From Variovorax sp. WS11 (GTDB lineage Bacteria > Pseudomonadota > Gammaproteobacteria > Burkholderiales > Burkholderiaceae_C): a stretch of DNA of 64,000 bases. Of the stretch, positions 1 to 8,768 are shown piece after piece (the first letter of the stretch is position 1; every line of letters starts with the position of its first letter). The stretch is taken from NCBI RefSeq assembly GCF_010499245.1, contig NZ_JAAGOW010000004.1, positions 496,001-560,000 on the forward strand, given 5' to 3'. A model generated the notes under the pieces. The model had not been told where the DNA came from. It saw only the letters and a list, made by a program, of their open reading frames with translations, and made no database searches. The translations under genes and the position numbers were made by a program.

Positions 1-465
1 GCTTACCAACCCGAGCGATGGAGGACCCTATGCCGTGTCCTCGGTGCGCCGGAGATGGCCGATCTGCCCCAGTTCTCGACCCTGGATGCCCGATTGACCA
101 ATCGGCTTGAGCTGGTCGAGCGTCTCGAGTCCCTGATGCAATCCAAGCCCGCTGCCGAATGGGAGGTCATCTTTCGAGAGGCCGACTTGATCTGCGGGCA
201 GATCCTGGACTACGCCCAGGTAGCGTCAAGTCCTCAGTTTGAAGCGCTGGGCCTCAAAGAGCTTGTCGACCACCCGGCGTCCGGGCCTGTGGCCGTTGCC
301 AGATTCAATCTCGGCAGCGGGAGTCGACCGACACCGACGCGTCGCGCTGCACCGCGCCTGGGCGAGCATACCGACGCAGTAATTTCCGAGCTCCTCGCGC
401 GATTCGAGCGCACGGAGCCTCAACCATCAGAAACACTAGACCATGAGTATCAAGCTGGAAGTTGA
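1..465 (+). CDS. Family III CoA-transferase (CaiB/BaiF), C-terminal part
   Basis: The reading frame is open from the first base, so the gene begins upstream of the window; about 154 codons are visible. The visible part is the C-terminal region of a CaiB/BaiF acyl-CoA transferase: a small-domain stretch (FREADLICGQILDYAQVASS) and the family's closing signature, a GEHTDAVISELL helix, about 25 residues before the stop. Such enzymes move CoA between carboxylic acids. The end overlaps the next gene, an enoyl-CoA hydratase-like protein, by 23 bases, which implies translational coupling and a shared acyl-CoA pathway. The N-terminal nucleotide-binding half and the catalytic aspartate lie outside the window, so the substrate cannot be inferred. 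Confidence 0.85.
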   Translation, partial: AYQPERWRTLCRVLGAPEMADLPQFSTLDARLTNRLELVERLESLMQSKPAAEWEVIFREADLICGQILDYAQVASSPQFEALGLKELVDHPASGPVAVARFNLGSGSRPTPTRRAAPRLGEHTDAVISELLARFERTEPQPSETLDHEYQAGS

Positions 466-1216
466 ACAGGGCGTCGCGATCGTTACGATCGACCGAACTG
501 ACGCGATGAACTCGATTGACCCGGAGACGACACTGGCACTGATTCGCGCGTGGCAAACCATCTCGTTCAATGATGAGATCAGAGCCGCCGTGCTTACCGG
601 AGCGGGCGGGAAGGCGTTTTGCACCGGGTCAGATCTGAAGAAGACCCCACCGCCTTCGGACAGTTTTGCCACGCTTCGCTTCGGGCGCGAGCCCTCGCCC
701 GGCATCGGTGCGCTCAAGTGCCGCAAGCCGGTCATCGCGGCCATCAACGGCTACGCGCTGGGCGGTGGTCTCGAAATCGCGCTCCAGTGCGACATCCGCG
801 TTGCTTCATCGACAGCGATTTTTGGCTTGCCCGAAGTTCGCATTGGCAGCATTCCGGGGGCTGGTGGAACGCAACGACTGATTCGTGCCGTGTCGCGTTC
901 GAATGCCATGCTATTGCTGCTGACCGGAGACCGCATCGACGCCTCGGAAGCTCTTCGCATCGGCCTGGTGAGCAAGGTGGTCGAGCCGCAGGAGTTGATG
1001 CAGTGTGCCATGGACATTGCGAGAAGAATTTCGGAGAACGCACCACTGTCCGTGGTCGCCGTCAAGCAACTGGCCGACGTTGGCGGTGAACTTCCCTTGG
1101 CAGTAGGGCTCGACATGGAGCAGCAAGTGTTCGGCCTGCTTCGGGACACCGCTGATCGCGTCGAAGGTCGGCGCGCGTTCGCCGCCAAGGAAAAGCCGAA
1201 TTTCAACGGACGTTGA
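443..1216 (+). CDS. Enoyl-CoA hydratase/isomerase family protein
   Basis: 257 aa, normal for the crotonase superfamily. The oxyanion-hole segments are present (GAGGKAFCTGSDLK and ALGGGLEIALQCDIR), followed by PEVRIGSIPGAGGTQRLIR, whose glutamate matches one of the two catalytic glutamates of hydratases (rat Glu144). The second (rat Glu164, motif AMEMVLTG) is replaced: the segment reads AMLLLLTG. This loss suggests an isomerase, hydrolase or other crotonase reaction rather than classical hydration. The start overlaps the end of the upstream CoA-transferase, so the two are probably co-translated and act on the same acyl-CoA. Confidence 0.88.
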   Translation: MSIKLEVEQGVAIVTIDRTDAMNSIDPETTLALIRAWQTISFNDEIRAAVLTGAGGKAFCTGSDLKKTPPPSDSFATLRFGREPSPGIGALKCRKPVIAAINGYALGGGLEIALQCDIRVASSTAIFGLPEVRIGSIPGAGGTQRLIRAVSRSNAMLLLLTGDRIDASEALRIGLVSKVVEPQELMQCAMDIARRISENAPLSVVAVKQLADVGGELPLAVGLDMEQQVFGLLRDTADRVEGRRAFAAKEKPNFNGR

Positions 1217-1239
1217 TCTGCTTAAAGAGTACCTTTCGC

Positions 1240-2469
1240 ATGAATCCGAACACGAACGCGCAGGACAAGCGGCAATTCACTGCTCGCGCGCTACCTGTCC
1301 ATCTGTACTCTGGCGATGGCGCGCTATCCCGCCTCCCCAGTGAACTGTCCCGGTTCGGCGCGCATCGGGCCGTCATCATCTGTGGCCGCTCCGTACACTC
1401 CAAGACCGGTCTCATTCGACACATGGAGCAGATGCTGGGCGCTCGTTTCGCAGGCGTTTTCGCAGAACTCGCGGAAGGAGCTCCATCCGAGTGCATCGAA
1501 CGCGCCGCGGCATTCGCTCGGGAACTGGCGTGCGATGCTCTCATTGCCGTAGGAGCAGGCAGCGTGCTCAAGGGCACACGCGTGGTTGCCATGCTGATGG
1601 GGGAAGGCCGGCCTTTGCCGGAAATGGCGACCCGCTATGGGCCTGACGGAAAACCCGCTTCGACCCGCCTGCTTCAGCCGAAGGTTCCGATCTTCAATGT
1701 CCTGACGGCTCCGACCACCGCCCAGAACCGCGGGGGGTCTGCCCTGCGTATGTCCGGCAGCCTTCACCAGCTCGAGTTCTTTGATCCAAAAACCAGGCCG
1801 AAGGCGATCTTCTGGGATCCCGTTGCGCTTGCTACGGCGCCGGCGTCACTCATATCGTCGGCCGGCCTCGAGGTGTTCTTCTTTGCACTGATGGGGCTCG
1901 GATCCGCACCCCAAAGCAATGTGCTCGTGGCTCCCTCACGTGTGCAGGCATGGAATCTCGCCAGCACAGCCATGATGCAACTCGACGACCTGAATTCCCG
2001 ACTCGATCTGTGCGCAGCTGCGTACCTTCAGAATCGGGACGAGGACGACGGCGGCCAGCCTCTGAAGACTCACTTGGCCGCGCGCGCGGCCTACGCACTT
2101 TCGGTTGCGCTCTTCAATCGCTGCGAAGGATTGACCCAATCACATGGCTATGCCGCCTTCTCAGGCGCTTCTGTCCGTAAGCTGGGGCGGCTGTGCAATG
2201 CCGCGATGTCCGAGATTGGCACACACCTCGGAGTCGCATCGGTCCAGCATGACAATGAATATCTGGACCTGGTCGCCTCGGCGATCGACGATGCCTTTGT
2301 CAGGCTTGGCTGGCCTGTGAAACTGCCCGCGAGATCAGTCATGGCGGCCGGAGTTGACGAGCTGGTCGGGTTTGCCATTCGCAACTACAACGCCAACAGT
2401 GATGGTGCGCTGACGCCCCACGCCAACCTGTTGAAGGAAGTCCTCCTCGAGAGCCTCGCTGCCTCATAA
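1240..2469 (+). CDS. Iron-containing alcohol dehydrogenase-fold protein with degenerate metal site
   Basis: 409 aa from the ATG at 1240; a TTG at 1213 overlapping the upstream stop would add nine residues. The layout follows group III iron-dependent ADH/maleylacetate reductases: an N-terminal dinucleotide domain with VGAGSVLKGTR where GGGS-x-x-D is normal, TAPTTAQNRGGSAL where PTTAGTGSE is normal, and a helical C-terminal domain. The metal-binding G-x-D-A-x-x-H motif reads GLEVFFF (about residues 209-215), so Asp becomes Glu and the His becomes Phe. The next His motif (SHGYAAF) is only partly kept. It may have lost metal-dependent dehydrogenase activity or changed chemistry. It lies in an apparent operon with the CoA-transferase and crotonase genes. 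Confidence 0.7.
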   Translation: MNPNTNAQDKRQFTARALPVHLYSGDGALSRLPSELSRFGAHRAVIICGRSVHSKTGLIRHMEQMLGARFAGVFAELAEGAPSECIERAAAFARELACDALIAVGAGSVLKGTRVVAMLMGEGRPLPEMATRYGPDGKPASTRLLQPKVPIFNVLTAPTTAQNRGGSALRMSGSLHQLEFFDPKTRPKAIFWDPVALATAPASLISSAGLEVFFFALMGLGSAPQSNVLVAPSRVQAWNLASTAMMQLDDLNSRLDLCAAAYLQNRDEDDGGQPLKTHLAARAAYALSVALFNRCEGLTQSHGYAAFSGASVRKLGRLCNAAMSEIGTHLGVASVQHDNEYLDLVASAIDDAFVRLGWPVKLPARSVMAAGVDELVGFAIRNYNANSDGALTPHANLLKEVLLESLAAS

Positions 2470-2518
2470 TCCCGACGTCGAGAATCCGCGATAGTACGTG
2501 GCCTGGATGAGGAGCCAG

Positions 2519-3400
2519 ATGACGACGAATCTCCGGGCCCTGTTGGGGCCGCTAAGGGTGCTCGACGCCGTTCATCGGTTCGGGGGTGTTTCGCATGCGG
2601 CAGAGCATCTTCACTTGACCGTGGGAGCGGTCAGCCAGCAGCTCAAGCAACTCGAGACTCTGCTTGGAATAGAGATTTCCAGGAAGGAAGGACGCAGCGT
2701 CCGTCTCTCCGACGTCGGACAGGTCCTCGCGCAGCGTGCCGGCGATTCGTTCGATTGGATCGAGCAGGCGGTCCAAGATGCGGTCGCTCGCGGCAAAGGC
2801 ACGCAGAAGTTGAGACTCAAGGTCATGCCGACGTTCGCAATCAGGTGGCTCATCCCTCGATTGGCTGGCCTCTATGCAATGAACCCGAGCATCGACCTCG
2901 AGATCACGACCGGCGCTTCTGCCAACGTCGATACGGAACTTGGCAGCATGGACTTCGTGCTTCGCCATGGAAAGAGCACTTGGGACGGTGTCGCGTCTCA
3001 TCGCCTCTTTGAGGACGCCTATGTCCCGGTTTGCGCTCCCCATGTCGCTCAAGGGCTGCAGCAACCGGAAGACCTGCTTCAGGTGCAATTGCTGCACTCC
3101 ATGATGATCCCTTCCGCATGGGAGGCATGGTTTGAGTCGGCGGGCATCAGCGGAGCGCCCGCTCACCCCGGGTTGACCTTGGGAAACGCGGCGCTTTGCT
3201 ATCAGGCTGCGATCGATGGACTGGGAGCCGCGATCGCGCAACTGGCCTATGTTCAGGACGACCTGTCTTTGGGCCGCCTCGTTCGGCCATTCGAGCATGT
3301 CGCACACACGGGTCTAGCCTACTACCTGGTCTGTGATGAGCGCGAGATTGATCGTGCTCCAATTTCACTGTTCAGGAAGTGGCTCGAAACACAGTCGTGA
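2519..3400 (+). CDS. LysR-family transcriptional regulator (GcvA-like)
   Basis: 293 aa from the ATG at 2519, which has GGAG four bases upstream; in-frame GTG 2498 and ATG 2507 are possible longer starts. The N-terminal winged helix-turn-helix shows VLDAVHRFGGVSHAAEHLHLTVGAVSQQLKQLE, cut here into recognisable pieces such as GGVSHAAEHL and VGAVSQQLKQLE. The effector domain follows, with FAIRWLIPRLAGLYAMNPSI typical of the GcvA/AmpR branch. It is on the same strand and just after the ADH-like gene, and precedes prpF, so it may be cotranscribed and control these flanking genes. Effector unknown. Confidence 0.88.
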   Translation: MTTNLRALLGPLRVLDAVHRFGGVSHAAEHLHLTVGAVSQQLKQLETLLGIEISRKEGRSVRLSDVGQVLAQRAGDSFDWIEQAVQDAVARGKGTQKLRLKVMPTFAIRWLIPRLAGLYAMNPSIDLEITTGASANVDTELGSMDFVLRHGKSTWDGVASHRLFEDAYVPVCAPHVAQGLQQPEDLLQVQLLHSMMIPSAWEAWFESAGISGAPAHPGLTLGNAALCYQAAIDGLGAAIAQLAYVQDDLSLGRLVRPFEHVAHTGLAYYLVCDEREIDRAPISLFRKWLETQS

Positions 3401-3600
3401 GTATTCCCTGGCCGAACGTTGCCGGCCCTGGCCTTCCACGCGTAGTAGCTCGGCTCGCTGAAGCCGTGCTTCCGGAAGTCCGCTTGGCCGGATGCTGCTC
3501 TATCCGCGGGCGCTCCCTCGTTGAGCTTGTAGTCCTGCTAAAGCAAGAGCAGCCGAACTGAATGGACGGCTGTGGCGACCACGCTCATACTCTGAGATAT

Positions 3601-4740
3601 ATGAACGAACAGATTCGCGTACCCATCACCCTCATGCGGGGGGGCACGAGCAAAGCTGTCTTCCTCGCACAGCGAGACGTGCCAGAGGACCCAGAGATGC
3701 GCCAGCGATTCCTGCTAGCACTTTTCGGCAGTCCCGACGTGCGCCAGATCGACGGGCTCGGCGGGGCCGACATCCTGACCAGCAAGTGCGCCATCATCGG
3801 ACCGCCGTCGCGACCGGATGCAGACATCGACTACACCTTCGCCCAGATCGGTATCGACCAGCCCACCGTGAACTTCGAGATAATCTGCGGCAACATCTCG
3901 TCAGCCACCGGTGTCTACGCCTTGCAGGAATCCCTGATTCCGGTGCAGGAGCCGATCACCACGGTGCGCGTGCACAACACCAACACCGGAAAGATCCTGC
4001 GCATGACTGTCAATTGCGCGGACGGCGAGCCGCGGGTGGAAGGCGACTGCGAGATAGACGGGGTACCCGGAAGTGGCGCGGAGGTTGCACTGGACTATTC
4101 GGACACGAGTGGGGGTGCAACTGGCAGACTGTTGCCCACCGGGAGGCCAATTGACCAAGTCTACGTGCCGCAGCTTGACCGAGAGATTCCCGTTTCCATC
4201 GTTGATGTCGGCACGGTTTGTGTGTTCATGCGTGCGGCGGATCTGGGCGTCACCGCAACGGAACTACCCGGTCAACTGAGCCCTGAGATCTACGAGGCGG
4301 CCGAGCAAGTGCGGCTCTCGGCCGCCCAACGGTGTGGTCTGGTGACGACCATTACGCCGTATCAGGTTCTTATCGGTCCGCCTCAAGGCTACAGGACTGT
4401 CGCCGGTGATCGGGTCGTGCACGCATCGGAGCTCGATCTTGTCGCCCGCATGGTGCTCAAGGATGGGGTCATGCACAAGGCATTTCCGGTAGGAGGCTCG
4501 GTCTGTCTGTCCGTGGCGGCGCAGATCGCGGGAACAATCCCGGCTGAAGCGCGAGCAAGCCATCTGGGCCCCGCGCGCATACGCATCGGTCATCCGAGTG
4601 GTGCGCTCAGTATCTATGCCCACGTCGAGCATTCGGCCAACGACGGGTGGACCGTACGCGAAGTGCACTTCACGCGCACGGCCCGTCGGTTGATGGATGG
4701 AACTGCCTACGTTCGGCGGCGGCTTCTTGAGGGAGCTTGA
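3601..4740 (+). CDS. PrpF-family isomerase (DUF453)
   Basis: 379 aa from ATG 3601, whose product begins MNEQIRVPITLMRGGTSK. This is the hallmark start of PrpF proteins, where the MRGGTSKAVF loop carries active-site residues. An in-frame ATG at 3562 would add 13 residues that do not look conserved. PrpF-fold enzymes isomerise or tautomerise unsaturated di- and tricarboxylates (2-methylaconitate isomerase, 4-oxalomesaconate tautomerase). DGLGGADILTSKCAII and the late VGGSVCLSVAAQIAGT carry the two conserved cysteine/serine regions of the diaminopimelate-epimerase-like fold. About 200 bases without a gene separate it from the LysR gene, so it may have its own promoter. The exact substrate cannot be read from sequence. 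Confidence 0.85.
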   Translation: MNEQIRVPITLMRGGTSKAVFLAQRDVPEDPEMRQRFLLALFGSPDVRQIDGLGGADILTSKCAIIGPPSRPDADIDYTFAQIGIDQPTVNFEIICGNISSATGVYALQESLIPVQEPITTVRVHNTNTGKILRMTVNCADGEPRVEGDCEIDGVPGSGAEVALDYSDTSGGATGRLLPTGRPIDQVYVPQLDREIPVSIVDVGTVCVFMRAADLGVTATELPGQLSPEIYEAAEQVRLSAAQRCGLVTTITPYQVLIGPPQGYRTVAGDRVVHASELDLVARMVLKDGVMHKAFPVGGSVCLSVAAQIAGTIPAEARASHLGPARIRIGHPSGALSIYAHVEHSANDGWTVREVHFTRTARRLMDGTAYVRRRLLEGA

Positions 4741-4921
4741 CTAGATCTTGATCGACCTGGCTTGCACTGAAACGGCCTCAACCTCAGCCTTGCGCCGTTG
4801 TGCCAAGGCGCCACTGGTCATTCAGAACTACCGTCCCAGATAAGCCGTATCGCTCATAGAGGCAGTCGAAAACCACGATTCCGGAAGTCTTTGTTGTGCC
4901 CAAGCCGTATCGGGCGGAAGT

Positions 4922-5185
4922 TCACAGCTGCCTTCCGATGGCGACCACATCTTGCGGATCCGGGGACAGGAAGCCCCCTGAGAACGGATCGTATGCACGG
5001 GAATGATTCAGGTGAATAGGCGGGCGAGTATAGGCGTACGTCCCGGTCGCCCGCGCCTCGGTGCCGTCGAGCACAATCTGACCCGGCGGGGCGAACGGGA
5101 TGAACATGTTGGCGGCCTGGACTTCGACTCTATGCCAGCCCGAGGCGAGGTAGTCAGCCTCAAAGTGCATGACGTTGTTCGTATC
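4922..5185 (-). pseudogene. Possible remnant of an RHS-type protein C-terminus
   Basis: An 82-codon open stretch on the minus strand ends with RAYDPFSGGFLSPDP about 25 residues before its stop. That resembles the YDP-x-x-GRFLSPDP signature that closes the RHS-repeat core. No longer open frame leads into it: a stop lies five codons upstream of its first ATG, so it would be a decayed tail at best. It sits next to a haemagglutinin remnant in a region otherwise empty of genes. The match rests on one short motif and could be coincidence. Confidence 0.3.
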
Positions 5186-5202
5186 ACGGACATGGCGCTG
5201 TC

Positions 5203-5600
5203 GGCTCCGGCGCGCCGAACAACAACGCCGGCCTGATCCAGTCCGGCGCGGCGATGACCGTCAATACCCGCCGCCATCAACAACATCGGCGCCAGCATCA
5301 TTGCCGACAATGCGGCCGTCCTCACCGCCGGCCGCGACATCAATGTCGAGAGCACCACGCAGTTGACGGGAGATGGCCTAAACGGGGCCACCCGCATCGA
5401 CCGTGTCGCCGGCGTCTATGTAAGCAACCCCAACGGCGTCCTTATCGGGGTCGGCCAGCCGGGACGTCACCCGCTACAACGCCACGCAGGTGAGCGGAGG
5501 CCAGGCCGTCAACATCTTGAGCGGCGGCGACCTGACGCTGCGGGGCGCCGTGGTCGATGGCAATCGGGTCACCGCCGACGTGGGCGGCAGCCAGAACAGC
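5203..5600 (+). pseudogene. Frameshifted remnant of a filamentous haemagglutinin (FhaB/CdiA-like)
   Basis: Three consecutive open pieces in different frames each read as haemagglutinin-repeat sequence. About 5203-5270 gives NNNAGLIQSGAAMTVNT. About 5273-5445 gives INNIGASIIADNAAVLTAGR followed by DINVESTTQLTGDG and IDRVAGVYVSNPNGVL. About 5460-5600 gives RDVTRYNATQVSGGQAVNIL, then SGGDLTLRGAVVDGN and RVTADVGG. These beta-helix motifs (AGRDINVEST, GGDLTLRGAVV) are typical of two-partner-secretion exoproteins and CdiA contact-dependent toxins. There is no start, signal or TPS domain nearby, and at least two frameshifts, so it is a fragment of a once much larger gene. Confidence 0.72.
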
Positions 5601-5996
5601 ACGCATCGGCGGCGCGATGCAGCACGTGTGCTGGCTGACCTATGCGTTTACTCCAAGCCCGAACTCGAGGTACGTCGCGAGTACATTTTCAGCAATGACC
5701 GTTGCTATCTGCAGTTCGACGAGCTTCTTGCGAGCGGCCAGCGGGTACCAACAAAAGTAACTGCGACAGAATGCAAGAAGGGCTGAGTCCACCTGAGGCC
5801 ATGAGCACGACCTCCCTTCTCGTGCACCTACAAGCCGCCAGTGGAAGGCAAGACGGCCACGCTGACGTTTTTAGGGTATTCATAGGTAAATCCCTCGAGG
5901 CGCCGCAGGTTCAGATCGCCGATCAAGATCCTATGGGCTCGACCGCCCGATGGTTCAGGCCGCTGGGCAGGCCGCGCTGCAGCGGGCTTCGTTCTC
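5601..5996. other. Gene-poor stretch after the haemagglutinin remnant
   Basis: No convincing gene. On the plus strand the frame of the last haemagglutinin piece stays open to 5786 and ends in ordinary-looking but unrecognised sequence (CYLQFDELLASGQRV region). On the minus strand a short open stretch around 5828-5940 (GDLNLRRLEGFTYEYP) is also unrecognised. Either may be debris from the same lost locus. No hairpin with a T-tract was seen downstream of the gamma-glutamyltransferase gene that ends at 5997. Confidence 0.4.
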
Positions 5997-7607
5997 TCAG
6001 AACCCCGCCGCCAGCCCATCCCTTCTGAAATCGGAAGCGGCACCATAGCCTTCCACTTTCGGATCGCCCGCGCGCCAGATGAACTGGCCGGCACCGAAGT
6101 CCTGGTAGCTGTCGCGGATCACCTCGACCCTGTGGCCGCGGTCCAGCAGAGCCTGCACCGCCGCCTTGTTCATCTGCTGTTCGATGTTGATCTCCAGGCC
6201 CTGGTTGAAGCGCCAGCGCGGCGCATCGCACGCCGCCTGCGGGCTCTGCCGGTAGTCGAGCATGCGCACGAGCGTCTGCATGTGACCCTGCGGTTGCATG
6301 TTGCCGCCCATCACGCCGTAGGACATCACTGGCTGGCCGTCCTTCGTGAGAAAGGCGGGAATGATGGTGTGGTACGGGCGCTTTCCGGGTGCGACCTGGT
6401 TGGGCCCGGGCGCGAGCGAGAAGCCATGGCCGCGGTTCTGCAAACTCACGCCGAAGCCCGGTTCGACGCAGCCCGAGCCGAATCCCATGTAGTTGCTCTG
6501 GATGAAGCTCACCATCATTCCGTTCTCATCGGCGGCCGTGAGGTAGATGGTGCCGCCCTTCACCGGGTTACCAGCCTGGATATGCTGGGCGCGCTTCATG
6601 TCGATAAGCTTAGCCCGGCTTTCGAGGTAGGCGTCGTCCAGCATCTGTTCAGTCGTTACTTCCATGCTCGACAGCTCGGCGACATGGCGATGCACGTCGG
6701 CAAAGGCGAGCTTCATCGCTTCGATCTGCAGGTGCTGCGAGTCGGCGCCATCCACCGGCAGGCTGGCCAGGTCGAACTTTTCGAGAATGCCCAGCGCGAT
6801 GAGCGCGGCGATGCCCTGGCCGTTGGGTGGGATCTCATGCAGCGTGTAGCCGCGGTAGTTCTTCCGCACCGGCGTGACCCACTGCGGCCGGTAGGCGGCG
6901 AAGTCCCTGGCCGAGAGTGCGCCGCCGTTTTCCTTCACGAAGCGTTCCACGGCGTGCGCGATCTCCCCGTCATAGAAGGCGCTGCCGCGCGTCTCCGCAA
7001 TGCACCGCAAGGCTTTCGCCGCTGCCGGAAACCGGAACAACTCGCCGACGCGCGGCGCCCGACCCCAGGGCAGGAACGACTGCGCGAAGCCGGGCTGGCC
7101 GCCCAGCTCGGGCATCGCTGCCGCCCACTTCTGCTGCACCACGACCGGCAGCAGGTAGCCGCGCTCGGCGATCTCGAGCGCCGGTTCCAGCAGGTCGGCG
7201 AAGGGCAGCTTGCCGAAGCGTTCCGACAGGGCCGTCCACGCCGCCACCGCACCGGGAACGGTGATGGAATCGACGCCGCGCCGGGGCATTGCGGCGTTGC
7301 TCTCGCCGTACTTGCGCCGGAAGTAGTCCAGCGTCCAGGAGGAGGGCGCCGGGCCGGAGGCATTGAGGCCGTGCAGTTCCTTGCCATCCCACACGATGGC
7401 GAACGCGTCGCTGCCCAGCCCGTTGCTCACCGGCTCGCAGATCGTCATGGCAGCCGCCGCGGCCACCGCCGCGTCGATCGCGTTGCCGCCTTTCCACAGC
7501 ATCCGCAGGCCCGCCTGCGCGGCGAGCGGGTGCGAGGTCGAGACAAGGTTGCGCGCGAAGATCGGAAGGCGAGTGCTGGCGTAGGGATTGTGGAAGTCGA
7601 AATGCAT
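5997..7607 (-). CDS. Gamma-glutamyltransferase family protein
   Basis: 536 aa from ATG 7607; a longer upstream frame runs into the neighbouring gene and was not used. It belongs to the Ntn-hydrolase gamma-glutamyltransferase family. The N-terminal LVSTSHPLAAQAGLRML and GGNAIDAAVAAAAAMTICEP are hallmarks, and KGGTIYLTAADENG (about 350-363) holds the threonine (about T353) expected to become the N-terminal nucleophile after self-cleavage. GSGCVEPGFGVSLQNRG follows. No signal peptide is visible, so it is probably cytoplasmic, as in GGT-like acylases. It is last in a minus-strand operon behind an ABC importer and aromatic-type oxygenases, suggesting it cleaves a gamma-glutamyl or other amide linkage in the imported compound. 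Confidence 0.85.
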   Translation of the reverse strand: MHFDFHNPYASTRLPIFARNLVSTSHPLAAQAGLRMLWKGGNAIDAAVAAAAAMTICEPVSNGLGSDAFAIVWDGKELHGLNASGPAPSSWTLDYFRRKYGESNAAMPRRGVDSITVPGAVAAWTALSERFGKLPFADLLEPALEIAERGYLLPVVVQQKWAAAMPELGGQPGFAQSFLPWGRAPRVGELFRFPAAAKALRCIAETRGSAFYDGEIAHAVERFVKENGGALSARDFAAYRPQWVTPVRKNYRGYTLHEIPPNGQGIAALIALGILEKFDLASLPVDGADSQHLQIEAMKLAFADVHRHVAELSSMEVTTEQMLDDAYLESRAKLIDMKRAQHIQAGNPVKGGTIYLTAADENGMMVSFIQSNYMGFGSGCVEPGFGVSLQNRGHGFSLAPGPNQVAPGKRPYHTIIPAFLTKDGQPVMSYGVMGGNMQPQGHMQTLVRMLDYRQSPQAACDAPRWRFNQGLEINIEQQMNKAAVQALLDRGHRVEVIRDSYQDFGAGQFIWRAGDPKVEGYGAASDFRRDGLAAGF

Positions 7608-7612
7608 CGGGC

Positions 7613-8710
7613 TTACAACTTGAACGACCGCGCTATCTCCACCACCGCCTGCTTGTCGAACGCATTGATCTCGTCGATCAGCTCGTTGCTGAACAGGCGG
7701 TTCGGATCGCCCAGCTCCTCGGCCAGCTTGGGGTTCTTGCTGCTCTCGGCAGCCATTTCGATGTTGGCCTTCCACTCGGCCAGCGACGAGGCGCCCATGC
7801 GCTGGTCCGGATCGTCCGGCCGCCGCAGCCAGCTATTCTTGCGATCCTTCAGGATGAAGGCCAACTCCTTGCGCGCCTCTGCCTCGCTGCGGCCCTTGGG
7901 CCGGCTCTCGGGGTACACGGCCCAATGCAGGTCGATGCCGGCGTCGAGGTTGGCGTTCGCGAAGATCGTTGACTTGGCGATGCCGCGGAACAGCGCCACC
8001 AGGTTCTTGCGCTCCTCCTTCAGCAGCTTGCGCGGCACGCAGATCCAGCCCGATCCGAGCTGCGCGAACTTCGGCGTGAGCGGCACATAGCGCAGGGGGG
8101 TGCCCACCAGCTCGATGCGGGCCGCCGCGGTGTCGAAGCTCACCATCGCGTCGACGCGGTCGTTGTCGATCGCCGCACCGGCTGGTGCGCCGTCGCCGAT
8201 GGCGATGTACTCGCACTTATCGTCTTTCAGCCCTAGTTCGGCGAGCATGGTCTTGGTGATCACGATCCCGCTGTCGCCCTGGCTGCGCACGCCAATGCGC
8301 TTGCCCGCCAGGTCCGCCGCCGACTTGATCGGGCTGCCCGGCTTCACCACGATCACGTTGGCGTTGCGCGGCAGCCATTTGTACACGCTCACCAGCTCCA
8401 GCGTCGGGTCCTTGGCCATCGCCAGCAGCAGGATACCGGGCACGGCGGGCCCGAAGTCCACGTGGCCGGCGCGCAGGCTTTGCAGCGCCTGCGTCATGCT
8501 CGACATGTTGACGTATTCCAGGTCCACGCCGCCGGACTTGTAGAAGTTCAGCTTGGGATGCTGGCCCGAGGTCACGAAGCACTGCTGCGGGTCGTTGACC
8601 GCCGCGGTGTTCGCCACCTTCATCACGCGCAGCTTCTGCGCCAGGGCCGGCAGCCCGCCGGCGAGTCCGAGGGCACCCAGGCCCAGGCCGAAATCACGTC
8701 GTGTCAACAT
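7613..8710 (-). CDS. ABC transporter substrate-binding protein (NitT/TauT type)
   Basis: 365 aa. The N-terminus MLTRRDFGLGLGALGLAGGLPALAQ-like segment is a twin-arginine-type signal peptide with cleavage after ALA. The mature part has the NMT1/SsuA-like layout: SSMTQALQSLRAGHVDFGPA near residues 70-90, then GKRIGVRSQGDSG, the second-lobe pocket loop. Family members bind sulfonates, nitrate, pyrimidine precursors or aromatic acids in the periplasm. The gene lies between the permease and the gamma-glutamyltransferase and is only five bases from the latter. The ligand is unknown; company with a flavin hydroxylase and a VOC enzyme suggests an aromatic compound. Confidence 0.88.
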   Translation of the reverse strand: MLTRRDFGLGLGALGLAGGLPALAQKLRVMKVANTAAVNDPQQCFVTSGQHPKLNFYKSGGVDLEYVNMSSMTQALQSLRAGHVDFGPAVPGILLLAMAKDPTLELVSVYKWLPRNANVIVVKPGSPIKSAADLAGKRIGVRSQGDSGIVITKTMLAELGLKDDKCEYIAIGDGAPAGAAIDNDRVDAMVSFDTAAARIELVGTPLRYVPLTPKFAQLGSGWICVPRKLLKEERKNLVALFRGIAKSTIFANANLDAGIDLHWAVYPESRPKGRSEAEARKELAFILKDRKNSWLRRPDDPDQRMGASSLAEWKANIEMAAESSKNPKLAEELGDPNRLFSNELIDEINAFDKQAVVEIARSFKL

Positions 8711-8768
8711 GGTCCACTCCTTGCCGGCACGCGCCGGCCGCGTTGAAAAGAAAACAGCTCGTGCAGAT

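Noticed and set aside
3379..3561. A 60-codon open frame after the LysR gene
   Set aside because: It overlaps the LysR 3' end, has no ribosome-binding site and no recognisable sequence.
6132..8090. A 652-codon open frame opposite the gamma-glutamyltransferase and binding-protein genes
   Set aside because: Composition is Arg/His/Ala-rich and no motif is present; the minus-strand genes there have complete family motifs.
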